This document shows positions 48,035 to 60,620 of a stretch of DNA of 64,000 nt, one piece after another. Position numbers and translations under genes: made by a program. The DNA lies in NCBI RefSeq assembly GCF_021130785.1, contig NC_060213.1, positions 63,960,001 to 64,024,000 on the forward strand, written 5' to 3'. The notes beneath the pieces were generated by a model. The model worked only from the letters and a program-made list of their open reading frames with translations, had not been told where the DNA came from and ran no database searches. Position 1 is the first letter of the stretch, and every line of letters starts with the position of its first letter. The DNA comes from Homalodisca vitripennis (taxonomy: Eukaryota; Arthropoda; Insecta; Hemiptera; Cicadellidae).

Positions 48035-48565
48035 TAGTCAGATTGACGTATATTCAAAGTTTCACAACATCTTATCTACATGATGTTCAACACTGTAAAG
48101 ACACTCAGATAATGGAAGTTGTAATTACTTACTACAGCAAACCGTAATCCCAAACCAATCAAGACAATGTAGACTCTGCTATATTGTTTGCAAATCTCAC
48201 AATTGCGCTTACAATAAATTACTAAATCTGAGGCGAAAAATTGTTTGGGGGACAAAGATAAAATGATTTTCATGTTGGCTTAAAAAACTAATTAAATTGA
48301 TGTGTTAATGCAGAAATAGTTTTTTATAGTGATCCACAGTATTAAAAGAGTGTTACTCTGTATTTTCGGAGCAATGTTAAAAAACTGGTTTAATAAATAG
48401 TTGATTCTCCAGACTGCGAAGTTTTCAATAAGTAAAATATTTATAGTACAATAATTGTTATACAATTGGATAATGTGTCTTTTCGGCCGCAATAGTTTTA
48501 TAATGAATGGGTCACCAACTTGTTCCCGGGTACTAATAATTTTAAAATAGTTTTAATATAAATTA
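48035..48565 (+). repeat. Dispersed repeat family R1, copy 4
   Basis: Equivalent of 31,770-32,345 in copy B. The core is shared with all four R1 copies. On the minus strand the family frame is open for 65 codons (48,273-48,076). Confidence 0.8.
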
Positions 48566-49430
48566 ATTTTATGTACAACATCAGTCAACTAGAATAGTTA
48601 TAACTGTTTATTTATAATTAAAATGTTCTTATTCATATTATAACTATAGCGTAAAATATTCAGTATAAAGTAGTAAATATTTATACTACTTTCTGTAGAA
48701 AATTGTTTTATACATAAAAGATATATTTGTTATTTAGATACCCAAGTAATCACTTTAGTTAGTCGAGTTTAACTGCTTTTATTCACCTCATTAAGCGAAG
48801 AGAAAAAAATATAAACCAGATTTTATTATTTCAGTCTTTATCACTTTTTAAGCTACTTTAATGTCTATATACATCATTATTATTTTGCTGCCATGACCTT
48901 AAACATTCATTAAAGTTTGCATTTTTAAGAGAACAAACACTTTCTTAAAAATCTTTAGTTATGTAATGTACCATGACACATTATTTTACATATTTGGCAC
49001 ACGCCACTTGAATCTATCTATAAATTATTATTACCTCATCGTTTAGAAGTCATAAGTATTAACACAAGTGCGACAATTTCACATTAGTGTCCATCCCAAT
49101 AATAGCAGAAACTTGATTCGTTGAAACTAATCCCCTTAATGTGAACTGCCTCATATATGAAGTAAATTTACAATCAAATTGGATTATAAATAAGTTAAAT
49201 ATGTGTGATTTCTATGTCCTTCTAGGTTTTCCTTCTCGGTTAAGAGTAAATGATCTCTGTTTAAAAGTTTAGAGGCTAATACTAAAACATATTTTAGAAT
49301 ATAATTACTGGTTTAAGTTTGATTGTGGCTAAAACAATTCAGTGCAATACTACTAAAAGCCCAATGCTACATTATTAGCACTTAACTAGGCTTGAATTAT
49401 TAATTGTGTATGTTAAACTTAGGTGAGTAC
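48566..49430. other. Duplication copy B sequence, no gene seen
   Basis: AT-rich. Contains the short shared block 49,085-49,150. Confidence 0.5.
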
Positions 49431-49445
49431 AAGTGATGACTTCTT

Positions 49446-49588
49446 TCTACAAGAAGTTAACAGTGTGTGTACCCCTCTGGAACTCTCCTGTGCACATTAT
49501 TTGTTCTCTTAATTACAAGTGTCTGTTATTAACACAATGTTCTTTAGTTCAACAACACACGTTTCTTGTGTAATTACTCGCTAAGTTA
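49446..49588 (+). promoter_or_regulatory. Highly conserved non-coding block, copy B
   Basis: Gap-free match to 35,136-35,278; see that entry. At most of the differing sites this copy has T where copy A has C. Confidence 0.6.
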
Positions 49589-49992
49589 TTTTAAAGTTAG
49601 AGTTGTTATTCGCGTAGAATGAAACTTTTTAGACATCTGGGAATAGATGCAGTTAACTACAGTTCGGAGTATATCCCATAACTTTATGAACACAAAGATT
49701 CTTATTTAAGTTTGGTTAAAACAAAATATGTGTCTTAGGGATGAAATAAGAAAAATATGCAGATAGAATTATGTTCATCATTTCAGAAATAGATATATCT
49801 TTTGCTACTATCTTGGTTGTGTTAACGTATCCATATTGTGTTTTGATCTGTAGTTTTAAAGATTTATATGTATTTTGTGAACAGATATTGTTTTTAATAC
49901 CATCTAGCGTACTAGAAGATTACTTAATTCCTCTTATAGACTTAACTATTAGTTTCAACATTAGTTTCATTTGTGTTACCAACTCCCACCAG

Positions 49993-50187
49993 GTCCATCA
50001 TGTCAGGACACGCCACGACACGCTGTGCCGCCCAGCTCCTGTTCAGACACGTACATTTGTTATCTGCAGTCCGTTATCTCATTCCGCCATTCATCCTCGC
50101 AAGTTGTCCCAAGGGATAGGTTATCTACTGTTTCCGTCGCTTCGGTAAATGAAGTGCTTAAAACTAGCTTCACTGGATATTTATGAA
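49993..50187 (+). repeat. GC-rich 195-bp dispersed repeat, copy 1
   Basis: Matches 56,675-56,870 in reverse complement at roughly 85%. The shared sequence includes CATGTCAGGACACGCCACGA, TCATTCCGCCATTCATCCTC and AACTAGCTTCACTG. Both copies keep the same frame (FRHSSSQVVPR...LSTVSVAS...LLKTSFT or VLKTSFT) to a TGA at the same place. It may be the 3' end of a mobile element. No counterpart in copy A. Confidence 0.75.
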
Positions 50188-50425
50188 TGGGACACGTAAT
50201 CTTAAACTTCTATGAATAAAAAACCTTTTTTTAGCAATCGTTTTTCGTATATAACAAGCATTTCGTTAGAATTTTTTTACAATTTTATATTTTACAATTT
50301 AACTTTTTCAATGACGAACTGAGTTATTCTTCACTGATATCAAGGCAAGATTAGATGTGTTTTATATACAAACAAAGTTAAACTATTTTATTGAAAACTA
50401 TGCTTTTAATTATGAATAATAACCG

Positions 50426-51268
50426 GGTAATTCTAAGCAATATATGGGTCAACCTCGATTTTTCTCATATTACAATATAATGTTCCAATAGTCAATTAGA
50501 AAAGGAAATGACTAGAATTTCTTGCCGGAAAGCAGTTATAGGGAGCAGGCAACTCATATTACAATATAATGTTCCAATAGTCAATTAGAAAAGGAAATGA
50601 CTAGAATTTCTTGCTGGAAAGCGGTTATAGGGAGCAGGCAACCGCGAGAATTACCTATTAGTGATCAGGGGCACTGACGTGATCTGGGCTTCAAATTTGG
50701 AACTACTCGAGTTAATTTTTTTTCTAAAAGAGCAAGCAGCGCGAAGCGCTGCGCAGCTGGCAAGCATCGTGCGTGATCTTCGTCTATACTGAATTGATTC
50801 AGGCCAAAGGAATGACACAGATTCCTTTACCAGATTTTTACGGAGATTTTGTATTTGGCGGATTATATTGGTTTACTTTGCTTTCCAGCATGTAATTATG
50901 TGTTTAAAATTGTTTTACATACATTACCTACATTATATAGTAATATGTAATAACAATTTATCAGAAATTTTTAATAAAAAAAAAGGATCACGCACGATGA
51001 CTGCCCGCAGCGCAGCGCTTCGCGCTGCTTCCTCTTTTAGAAAAAAAATTAATTCGAGTAGTTCCAAATTTGAAGCCCAGATCACGTCAGTGCCCCTGAT
51101 CACTAATAGGTAACTCTAAGCAATATATGACCGTCTGGCGGTTGCCTGCTCCCTATAACTGCTTTCCGGCAAGAAATTCTAGTCATTTCCTTTTCTAATT
51201 GACTATTGGAACATTGTATTGTAATATGAGAAAAATCGAGGTTGACCCATATATTGCTTAGAATTACC
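50426..51268. mobile_element. Non-autonomous inverted-repeat DNA transposon, 843 bp
   Basis: It starts GGTAATTCTAAGCAATATAT and ends with the reverse complement. The direct flanks AATAACCG (50,418-50,425 and 51,269-51,276) are a perfect 8-bp target duplication. The inverted arms cover about 50,426-50,790 and 50,980-51,268, leaving a short AT-rich loop, a foldback structure. The left arm carries an internal 89-bp tandem duplication (50,465-50,553 and 50,554-50,641). The inner arm ends are GC-rich (GCGAAGCGCTGCGC). It encodes no transposase. An 8-bp duplication fits hAT, P or Merlin-like superfamilies; the flank does not fit the hAT consensus well. Confidence 0.9.
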
Positions 51269-51276
51269 AATAACCG

Positions 51277-53142
51277 AATCGTCATCGTTTTTAGGGCACA
51301 GGCACTATGTTATAGATCCATATAAAAATACAGTTTAAGTTTTAACATAGATATTTTATTATATTTTATGTAATGATAAATACATGTGGTTTCAGTTCGT
51401 CGACCATATGCTGACATTGAATCTAAATTAAAATCCCTTTCTTAAGAAATAAGGGTTTTTATACGTTTATTTTATTGAAATCAAATCGTTAAAGTCCTTA
51501 TTACATTAGAAAAAAACTATAAATATTTGTTGTTTGCATTTCAGGTGTCTTTGATGTAGGTTTCATGTTTATATACAGGTATACGAATCCCTAAAGGCAT
51601 CTGGATTTTAACCCTATGATCTCGACATTCTGACTATAACTAGCTAACTTAAATTATAAATATATAAAATAGTAAATTTTCAATGCAGCTAAATAGGTTT
51701 AGAGGTATAGTTTCTAATCTTAAGTGCATATTGGATCCATAAATTAATAAATCTGCCAAAGAGCTTTTAAACATACAAAGACCCTTTTCAAGTGTTCAAA
51801 CCTATATTTTTAAAAAAGAAAAAAGAAAATATTATAAACAAACTATGAAATCTTTTAATACACTTTTACCTAAGAATAACACATATACAATAATTCCAGT
51901 TTCTAATCTTACTTTTTATAAATTGAGAAAGGTTAATTTTACTATTAGAACTTAATAATTGTTGAACAATATAAAATGGTTTATGACTTTCGGAATTGAT
52001 CATTATGACGCTTTAAACAGAAAACATATATCTAATTTTGCAAAATGGGAAGAAATCTAAGAATTATTAAATTTAGTAATATAATAGTAAAAAGGATAAT
52101 ATAACCAAAAGAAACAGTACACAGATGCTGATGACGTGAAATATCTCCTTCTAGTCAGACTGTAATTGATCCAATACCTCAGATGATGGTATCCATTACT
52201 TGCGATATATGACGTCATTAGGATACTTGCAGATATGGAAGGATGATCAAAGACTCAATTGAGAATCGCCAACAAAGGAAAATATGAAAAATGAAGGTAA
52301 GGTAAGTTTTAGGGTATAAATCAAATTAATTTCTCAGAATCGAAGATTTATGAGTCTTGGTCTGCTACAACCAAAACGTAGAATAATTTTGTTCAGCTGG
52401 GTGGTTGGCTGTTAATTACAAACGGAAGTATGATTATAATACTCTATGAGGAAGTAGTTAAATAATTATTATTGAAAGTGATTTAAAAAGATTATAATAC
52501 AGTTTATTTAAATCTAGTGTTATTGTTCAATTGTTATTATTTTTCAATTATAAATAAATAATTTAAAAGTGATTAGAATAATTTGACAATAATTTAAAAT
52601 GCATCATCTATTCTTGAACTACCACACGCTATTTAATGAATTTGTCAAATATAACTACTGAACGTGATATTATATATGCTGCTCGTTATTTAACGTAAAA
52701 TGAGTTGAATTTAGTTGCCGCGATCCCTGACGGTAAGTATTAATATGAATTATTGTCAGTCAGTATGTACTTATTCTGTCGAATCACATTTTTAGTTTAT
52801 TTTGTAAATTTGAAAACTCAAAGTATTCATAATGTCGGGAGGTAAGGTAAACCGATTTTTCAGAACTTTTTATAGATTTAAACTAATTTTACGTTACTTG
52901 TCGCAATCTTACAAAGAGTTGTGTTTCTGTACCAACGGCTTGTTCGTAGAATTCCTAATATTCTTACATGATAAAATAAGGATAATATTTAATGAAATAG
53001 TGTCTCCCAATTATAGTATTTTATACAATATTCAGACATTTTTCTTGTCATACCATCAAAGGATGCACTGATATGAAATACAATGAAGAGATAGTAACAT
53101 TTTACGTTTATTATCTTCTTTTTTCAGTATTGCTCGCAAAAA
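51277..53142. other. Duplication copy B sequence, no gene seen
   Basis: Contains the shared block 51,590-51,800. A 79-codon plus frame at 52,832-53,071 starts shortly after a CGGTAAG donor-like word but shows no similarity to known proteins and no match in copy A. Confidence 0.45.
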
Positions 53143-53362
53143 GTTAATTAAAATATGCTTTTAATAATGAAGTGAGAGGGTCGCATAATTGTGTTATACA
53201 ATACAAAAGATGACGTTATAACCGCTATTTAAGTGCTGTGCTCCAGTTTTTAATGAAGCAACATTCTTCAGCAGCTTCATTTCAACCGTAGAACTCAAGG
53301 TAATAATGATCACATCAGCGATCAGCAGCTGCAGCACCCCATAGTGTTCGCTCTCCTACAGG
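53143..53362 (+). promoter_or_regulatory. Conserved block, possible promoter/first exon, copy B
   Basis: Partner of 37,220-37,430. It has a TATA-like GCTATTTAAGTGC at about 53,223-53,235, ~30 bp before AACATTCTTCAG, and later AACTCAAG|GTAATA, which looks like a donor site after a short leader exon. Copy A lacks both the TATA-like word and the GT, so if this was a promoter, copy A has lost it. Confidence 0.35.
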
Positions 53363-53700
53363 TGTCTACTAAAGGATAATAAAGCTTATATTACAGCTTC
53401 ATATTTACAACCTTAAATATATCCCCTAAATCTACGATATTGCACTAGAATACTGTATAAGTTTGCTGCTGAATGTCCTAATAGTTTAAGTAGGGCAGAA
53501 GAAAATAATTTTCATTAGAAGCTTTGACCTCGAAAACATTTAGGTATGTTAACTTCGAATTAGGACGATCCACAATGAAGATCATGAAGTAATAGAGCGT
53601 TCATTAAAACGATATAAGCAGAAACTATGAGATAGTATATACCCTAAGAGGTATAGCATATATTACGGCTCAGATACATTTCATTCAAAATAATATTCAA

Positions 53701-54633
53701 AATTTTTCAAGAGATTGAAAAGAAAATGTTTAATGAGATGCATTTATTAAAACTGTTTATAGCATTTTAAAATCAATAAATAGTAAAAATGTTGAATTTA
53801 AGCTACACTCCCACTGTTTTTGTGACCATTTAACCATTATTTTAGTCATACACAACGCCTCAGTGAGTCCCAAAATAGTCACATGCATTAAAAGCAATAG
53901 TTATATTTTTAATAATACGATACTTTTTTAATTCCATAAAGTTACATTATTTTTTATTTATATACGTATAAATAGGTATGTACGTATAAAGGTCCTGTAA
54001 AGAAATATTAGCTCAAACTAAATTCGTTTACAAAACACCTATTCCAAAGTTATTATGTAAATTAGAAAATCATATACAGTAAACCCAGGTAATTCAAAAC
54101 AAAGCAACAAGAAACTGAACAGTTATTTCCTACAGGATATCATTACAAAGAAAACAATGGAACCAAAATGAAAGTATCAGACATACAAAACCAATCCAGG
54201 TGGATATCCTTTGTGCTGAATACCTCTGGGATATTCCACACTGTTGCCAATCTGACGTTAAACAGTTTCAATACTAAGTGTGGCAACGTATTGTATTTCA
54301 ATAGTCTTAAACAAACACGTATTACGTAAACTGTAACATTTCTACATAGTTTTAACTTTACTTCTAACAAATAGTACAAATTTTGTGATGCCTTAGAGTA
54401 GTTACTTGTATATAAATTATAATTGACTGACCTTTGAAATTATTTTGCACATATATTTTATATTTAGGGCAAAGAAAAAGTATGTATTATAATGAAAATA
54501 TGTAGCCAGTATTCCAAAATATTACACATAGTCTCGATTACCGTTACTGAGCTTTCACAAAAGGCAGTTCGATCTCAAGGAGTTCTTGAAGTGTATCATA
54601 GGATAATTTTGGGATAATTTTGAGCGTATACTG
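53701..54633. other. No gene seen
   Basis: A 78-codon minus-strand frame (54,143-54,379) is slightly GC-richer but has no recognised similarity. Confidence 0.45.
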
Positions 54634-54635
54634 TA

Positions 54636-54970
54636 CAGGGTCCGGCAAAAAACCTCCCTAATTCAATAGGCATTTGCAAAAAGAATATAAAAATTACTTA
54701 CATTTTTGTGAATAGCCTATATGATGCCACTTTACATCACTTAGTACACTTTACTTGGTTTTGAAAATTATGTCCAATAAATGATGTTCCCCATTGTTAA
54801 GACATTCACGAATTATTTCCCTGAACTTGTCCATAGTTCTTCGTGTAACTTCCCTTGGAATGGCTGACACTTCCTGTCTAATGGCATATTTTACTTCTTT
54901 CAGAGTTCTGAGACGATGTTTGTACACTTCAGCCTTTAGGTAGCCCCACAGAAGTAGAATGTTCCTCGTC
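54636..54970 (-). mobile_element. Truncated mariner-type element (3' end)
   Basis: Begins CAGGGTCCGGCAAAAAACCT after TA (54,634-54,635), a typical mariner-like terminus. The transposase C-terminus lies 115 bp inside on the minus strand. No matching opposite end is seen, so only this end remains. The terminus differs from that of the 43-46 kb element, so it is a separate family. Confidence 0.75.
54751..54963 (-). pseudogene. Mariner transposase C-terminal remnant
   Basis: The minus strand reads LLLWGYLKAEVYKHRLRTL, then EVKYAIRQEVSAIPREVTRR, then FREIIRECLNNGEHHLLDII and a TAA at 54,751-54,753. This matches the C-terminal end of mariner-like transposases (usual form 'FLWGYLK..VY..rp.t...Lk..I...i..i'). 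The whole catalytic core upstream is missing, although the surviving frame has no stop. Confidence 0.8.
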
Positions 54971-56674
54971 TGAGTTTTAGGATAAAGAATGTATCTCTCA
55001 ATTATTTTTAAGCCGTTATTACAGTTTTCAAATATTACAGTAACTGAAGAAAATCTTGTTGAATCGTAAAATTCAGTTCAGAAGGTAAAGTTCAGAAGGA
55101 CATTTATATAACGACATTTATTTATTTATTTTAAAGTGTGTTTTGTTATTTTGTGACCATAATTGGTTATTTGAACTTCGTTTTATTATTTTATTATTAA
55201 TATATACTTAATTTTAACCGGATCTTCGTGTTTTAGTTTGTATGGTCGTATAAGAAATCATTTGTCATTTTATTTCGTAAGTTATATTTTGGGTTTATAT
55301 TACATTGTCTGGGTTAATAACCTTTTTAGTAAGAAGATATTTTATTGTGAAATAACTCTTACACGTGGCCAAACTCTGGAATCAAAAATTATAGATACCC
55401 GAGCTTGAAAGATAAAGTCAAAAGGTCAGACATTTGTTTTAGCGTTCAAAAGAACAGGGACCGTTGGCCACGGTAAATTAACAAAACCTACTTAATTTAT
55501 TATGTGCTAAAACATTTTAAATATTGGTTAAAAAATTTACACGACTAAGGTAATGGTTTTAAAATGATCGATAACAATACAAGTTGCCGAAGGTAAAGTT
55601 ATAAAATTAAAGTTAAAAGAATATATGTTAAGAGGGTTTAGTAATATACGTTTAGTAACATATAAGCTTAATTCTAAAACTACATACACACAAACTACAT
55701 AACTTTACCTATTTTGAATAAAAATGTTAGTCGTAATCAGATCACAAGCTCCCGACCTATAAACTGCATAAGTTACGGTTTACTTCAAAATTATCAAACA
55801 CCGGTATTATTTCGTTAAAAGTTATAGTTTGTATATAGTCTGATTTATATTCCTACACGCAGAACAAACAAGGCAAGTTTTTAAGAAACTTCTGTTATTG
55901 TGGCTCTACTAGTTTGTGGGTAGAGTTCAAACTCGAGAATATATCATTTTTGAACAGGCAGTAAAACACATGGTTGTGTTATCTTTTTTATTTTTCATTT
56001 TGAGTATAATGTTTTATAAAAAATAATTTTGTTTTATTATTTCAAATATTTTTTACTTTTTATTCCTTATTAAACATTTATTTAAGTAATTCGCTACATA
56101 TCAATAGTACAGCAAAAACAATTAATGGATATAAAAATATTCTTACGCTACATGAGTGTGTAGTTTATGCTTGTTTGTCGAGGAATAACATAAAAACTAC
56201 ATCAAATAAACTGAAATACACACAAAAAATATTTATAGTTTGTTTTTATGTAAAAAGGGTCTCATCGATTTTGATTTCAATAAAACAAACGTATAGAAAT
56301 AGTTTTTTCTTAAGAAATTTATTTTAATTCAAAAGATAATAAAACATCTATATTAAAATTGAAACCATGTTTTTATATAGATCTATTAACGTAGTGGTTG
56401 TGTGCTAAAAATGATGACGATTCAGTTATTATTAATAATAAAAAACATACTGTTTCAATAATATAGGTTTATTTTGTACGTATGTAAAACACAATCTAAT
56501 CTTACCTGGATACCAGTATAGAATAACTCAATTCGTTAGTCACAAACTTGTCAAACTATTCAAAATGTCAAATATAAACATTGCAAAAAATATATCCAAC
56601 GAAATTCTTACTGTTTATGAGAAATGTTTCCTAAAAAGACTTTTTCATGAAGAGATGTTCATGAAGTGCGTTAC
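54971..56674. other. AT-rich DNA, no gene seen
   Basis: Nothing supported on either strand. A small direct repeat (TTCAGAAGG) occurs near 55,080-55,105. Confidence 0.5.
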
Positions 56675-56870
56675 ATTCATAACTCTGCAGTGAAGCTAGT
56701 TTTAAGTAGTTTATTTAACGAAGCAACGGAAACAGTAGATAACTTCTCTCTTGGGACAACTTGTGAGGATGAATGGCGGAATGAGATAACGGACAGATAA
56801 CAAACGTAAGTGTCTGAACAAAGAGGTGGGCGGCGCGGCGTGTCGTGGCGTGTCCTGACATGATGGAGCG
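56675..56870 (-). repeat. GC-rich 195-bp dispersed repeat, copy 2
   Basis: Reverse-complement partner of 49,993-50,187; see that entry. The conserved frame is part of a 110-codon minus-strand ORF (57,009-56,677). Confidence 0.75.
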
Positions 56871-59300
56871 TGAACCACCTATAGAACCAAAAAACCAATC
56901 CCGTTCCAATGTTTATATATAACGAAAAGCTATATGACTCGGCTTGTAGAAATGCAAGTTGAAACTTGGTACAAAAATTGACCTTATAATATCTTGGCTG
57001 ATTCGCCAACCAGTTCCGTGCGCTATTTCGATTTAATATAGATGGTGTTCAAACTGTTAATAAACTGCACTCTTTTATTTATGGATACTACATTTAAATG
57101 TTCAGGAATATATCTTAAACTGTTAGCAAAATTATGATTACACGTATATCCTATAAGAATACTTGGAAGAATGAAGTTTTAAAAAGTTCCAACTGAGTAC
57201 AAGACGTTTTCTCAAAACTATTCCGGCCACTTTAATTGGGCAGCTTGGTATGCTACTTAGTTCCAATATGACAGCCATTACAATTTAAAGAATATTCACA
57301 ACTAAGTCATATAACATCTAAGAAAAAAGTAATACGTATTTTGGAATGCTATAATAAACTTTTAGTATTAAAAATTGTTTTATTATTTTGATTTGTATTT
57401 GAGGTATCGATTTAATGCAAATCCCGAAAGAAATACATTATTAATATTTCTGTCGTTACAAAATATACCTACTCCTTCCAACTGATACTAAATGACTATA
57501 AATATTTTGAAAGACATAACCACTCCATTAAAGTATTATTTTTGCATTTTTATATTTCTTTAGTATTTCTAAATTTTAGTCAGTTAAGGACATACATATA
57601 CATTTTTTAATTGAGGCTATACATTTTTTTGAATATTAATTCTTAATGTTATTATAACACTGCGTTTTAATCTGTTTTGAATTTTTATCAAAATTTCAAA
57701 TAACTTCTATTGTTATTTTGTTACTTTTTCAAATTTATTTTTTTTCTTTATTATATATTTTTTCTCTACTGTCACTTGTAGGATAACACATTCAGGATGC
57801 TATTAGACGACATATGGATTAATAGTAACTGAGATTAATCTTCATAATGTATGTTGCGAACTAAAGTTATATTCGTTAAAGTGCGAACTTTGTACCATTG
57901 GTATCTATATTATCGAAAACAGGAAGTTCCGTCTAATGTTGGAAATGTTTCCAGTAAATGTAATGGCTATTCCAACAAAGGCATTATTTATCTAAATGAC
58001 TTTTCCACTTCTGTGTTAACTATAGGACTTATTGGTCACACATTTTAACGTTCAAATGCCAAGTTTATATCAAATAATATTTAGATACTTGTTGTTTGTT
58101 ATTTTTATTGCACTTTATTAGTTTAAATTAAAGCAAATATGACAAGAGGCATTTTAAGAAGTAACAGTTAAAGGTCCAGATCTATAAAAATAAAAAATAC
58201 AACAGAACTGCTTTATAATGTCCAAATATGGACATATGTTTCAATTATGTTTATGAAGTATGCGTATGTTTTTTGTGTATAAATCATCTATCCAAAACTC
58301 CGTCATATTTCAATGTCTATCATACACTTCCACTATCACTAATTAATTTCCTGACATTCTACCTTTCATCGTTGAAAAGAATTATATATAATATTGTCTT
58401 GGTTCATTATTACCACGAAACAGCAGTAGTTTGTTATCTACTTTCAAAACATATTGGAAATAGGGAGAATGCATTGTAAAAATTATGAAATTTAAATGTT
58501 TTAATTATAATAAAATGAAGTTGTCACAAATGAATAACTTAAATTTTCTAACTACTTCTGATTAATACGGCTTTTATAATGCACGTAGTGATTTAATATA
58601 AACATGCCACACATACATTGATATCAACATAGTATACACAAATATTTTATTTACTGCAACAGGCGAAGCTGAAAATATTTTGTTAACGGAGAAAGGATAT
58701 TTTTCTTAGAAAGGAAAGAAATGGACCTGGCGATCGCAAGCCACGTAAACATGTCGCTTACATCCGGTTCCAGAATAATTTCTCTGATCGGAAATGGACG
58801 ACATTGTAAACGTATCACAATAGTAATACATATTTCAGTCCTGCTATATACACAATTGTTTGATAATGCAAATAATAAATTTTACAGCCCCCAGAAGGAG
58901 AAAATATAAAATCTTCCAGCCTACTGAGTACTTTAATAACGCATAATCATATCCTAAAGATAGAGATGCACATGCAAAAGACAAATATTTGTTAACTTAT
59001 AAATGAAGTTCAATGCAAATGTTTAATTCTACAGATGAATTCGTTCATTAGATATTCTGCGAAAAACAGGCACGCAGCTAGATATATATTTTCCATGATT
59101 TTACGTGATAGCTAAACAAAATTTAACAAATTTCAAATTCATAGTTTAAATCATTTATGCGATGTCACCTTAAGATTGTACTTTGTTAACGATAAGCTAA
59201 ATCTCATAAAATGGCATGCACTATCATCGAATTTCATTTTTTTTATACACATAGACTGATAAAACCGAATATAGAAGCACCAGATTTTATGTTACGTTAG
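56871..59300. other. AT-rich DNA, no gene seen
   Basis: Short frames at 57,851-58,048, 58,228-58,479 and 58,721-58,909 have AT-rich codon use and no recognised similarity. 58,720-58,800 is a little GC-richer. No gene is supported. Confidence 0.45.
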
Positions 59301-60620
59301 TCTTATCAACCAATCCACCAAATATCAGACGTTGTAATGACATATGAATGTACTGAAGTATGTTTCGTTCGTCATATGATTTTCTCGTTGCCAACGTAGT
59401 TATCCATTAGAAATGTACAAATGTTTGATGGCGCTCAGCCAAATCCCATGGAGTAACATGCCCCATTATTGAACTCTCTTTTTCACAAGAAAATAATAAA
59501 CTTCATGCGTAGTTTTAAATCTATAAGATATTGAGTGCGCAATCTTATATTTTTAGCCTCTCTTAATGATAGGCTTCACACCGATCAACCAATTACAAGA
59601 ATAAAGCATATGCAAAGATTCAGGAGCAATGAGAATCAATTTAATAATAATATAATCCCTTAATGAAGTCTTTACAAGTTAAATACTCCTCAGTAAATTA
59701 ATGAAGATCATTCCTAAGTTATTAAAAATCATTATACATCTTTTTAATAATGAAATGAGTTACAAATTTGGTTTTCAAAACTATTTCATATAATTTTTCA
59801 ATTTATTTTATGGATTCTCGTTTTAACCAATACAACTGCATCATATATTACTAAAATAATTCAAACAGATGAAAATACTTTAGCTTTACGGTACCCTCAT
59901 TTCAAACATATCAATTGTGATACATTGTATCCGTAGTTATGGTATAAGATTATTTTACATTCGCATGTTTCTTAATTTTAAAGCCATTACTAATAAACCT
60001 AGTTACGTTAGAAAATGAAAGTATGTTTTAAAGACATAAAATACCAGCGAACAAGCAACTGGAGTTAAGGCGAGATCTGAGTAAAAGAAATGTGGGTTTC
60101 GTAAAAGAAGTAGGAAGGTAATCTCTTGACTAACTTTTAATTAGGAAAAGAGTAGAGTTTTAATTTAACTTGAATTCCGTTGTAAATTACCTTCAAACTC
60201 CAATGCATAGCTCAAAAGTCATTTCTTAATCATCTTAAAAACAAATAAAAGTACAAAGTAAAACATTTATCCAGTGTAGTGTTTTATCGTAATTGGTACC
60301 ATAATAAAGTATAACGAAATGATAAATGTATGCATTTTAATTTAAAATAATCACATGATTTATTCACATCTTTTCCTAGTACTATTTATTTTCTAGCAAT
60401 TGTTTCGATATTAGTACATCGTTGGCTGAGCGTTAGCAATGTCTATAACTCGAGAGGCTTGAACATACATTTCTATCTATCGACTTTTTACCTCCGTACG
60501 ATATCTAGAAAATGACATGCCGTACATATTTAAAACTTTGCATGAAGCTTCATTTCTAAACAGGCAACATTGAGATTGAGAATGTGACATTTCACTCTAT
60601 TGGTTTTGGCTGACCATAGG
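59301..60620. other. Possible weak inverted repeat pair and block fragment
   Basis: The word TTGGCTGAGCG occurs on the plus strand at 60,422 and on the minus strand at 59,442-59,432, with loosely similar sequence beyond it in each direction. At 59,720-59,760, TTTTTAATAATGAAATGAG resembles the start of the conserved block at 37,230 and 53,150. Both matches are too short to be firm. Confidence 0.25.

Larger units (their letters stand above)
41030..53700 (+). repeat. Large segmental duplication, copy B
   Basis: Collinear with 27.15-38.17 kb; the blocks are listed under copy A. Copy B is longer mainly because of the 2.8-kb mariner-like element (43,245-46,021), the 843-bp inverted-repeat element (50,426-51,268), the GC-rich repeat at 49,993-50,187 and the insert at ~42,475-42,690. 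Confidence 0.85.

Noticed and set aside
50868..51285. Two 60-81 codon frames on opposite strands
   Set aside because: Both lie mainly in the right arm of the inverted-repeat element and reflect its sequence, not a gene.
54143..54379. 78-codon minus-strand frame
   Set aside because: Slightly GC-richer, but no family, start context or duplication partner.
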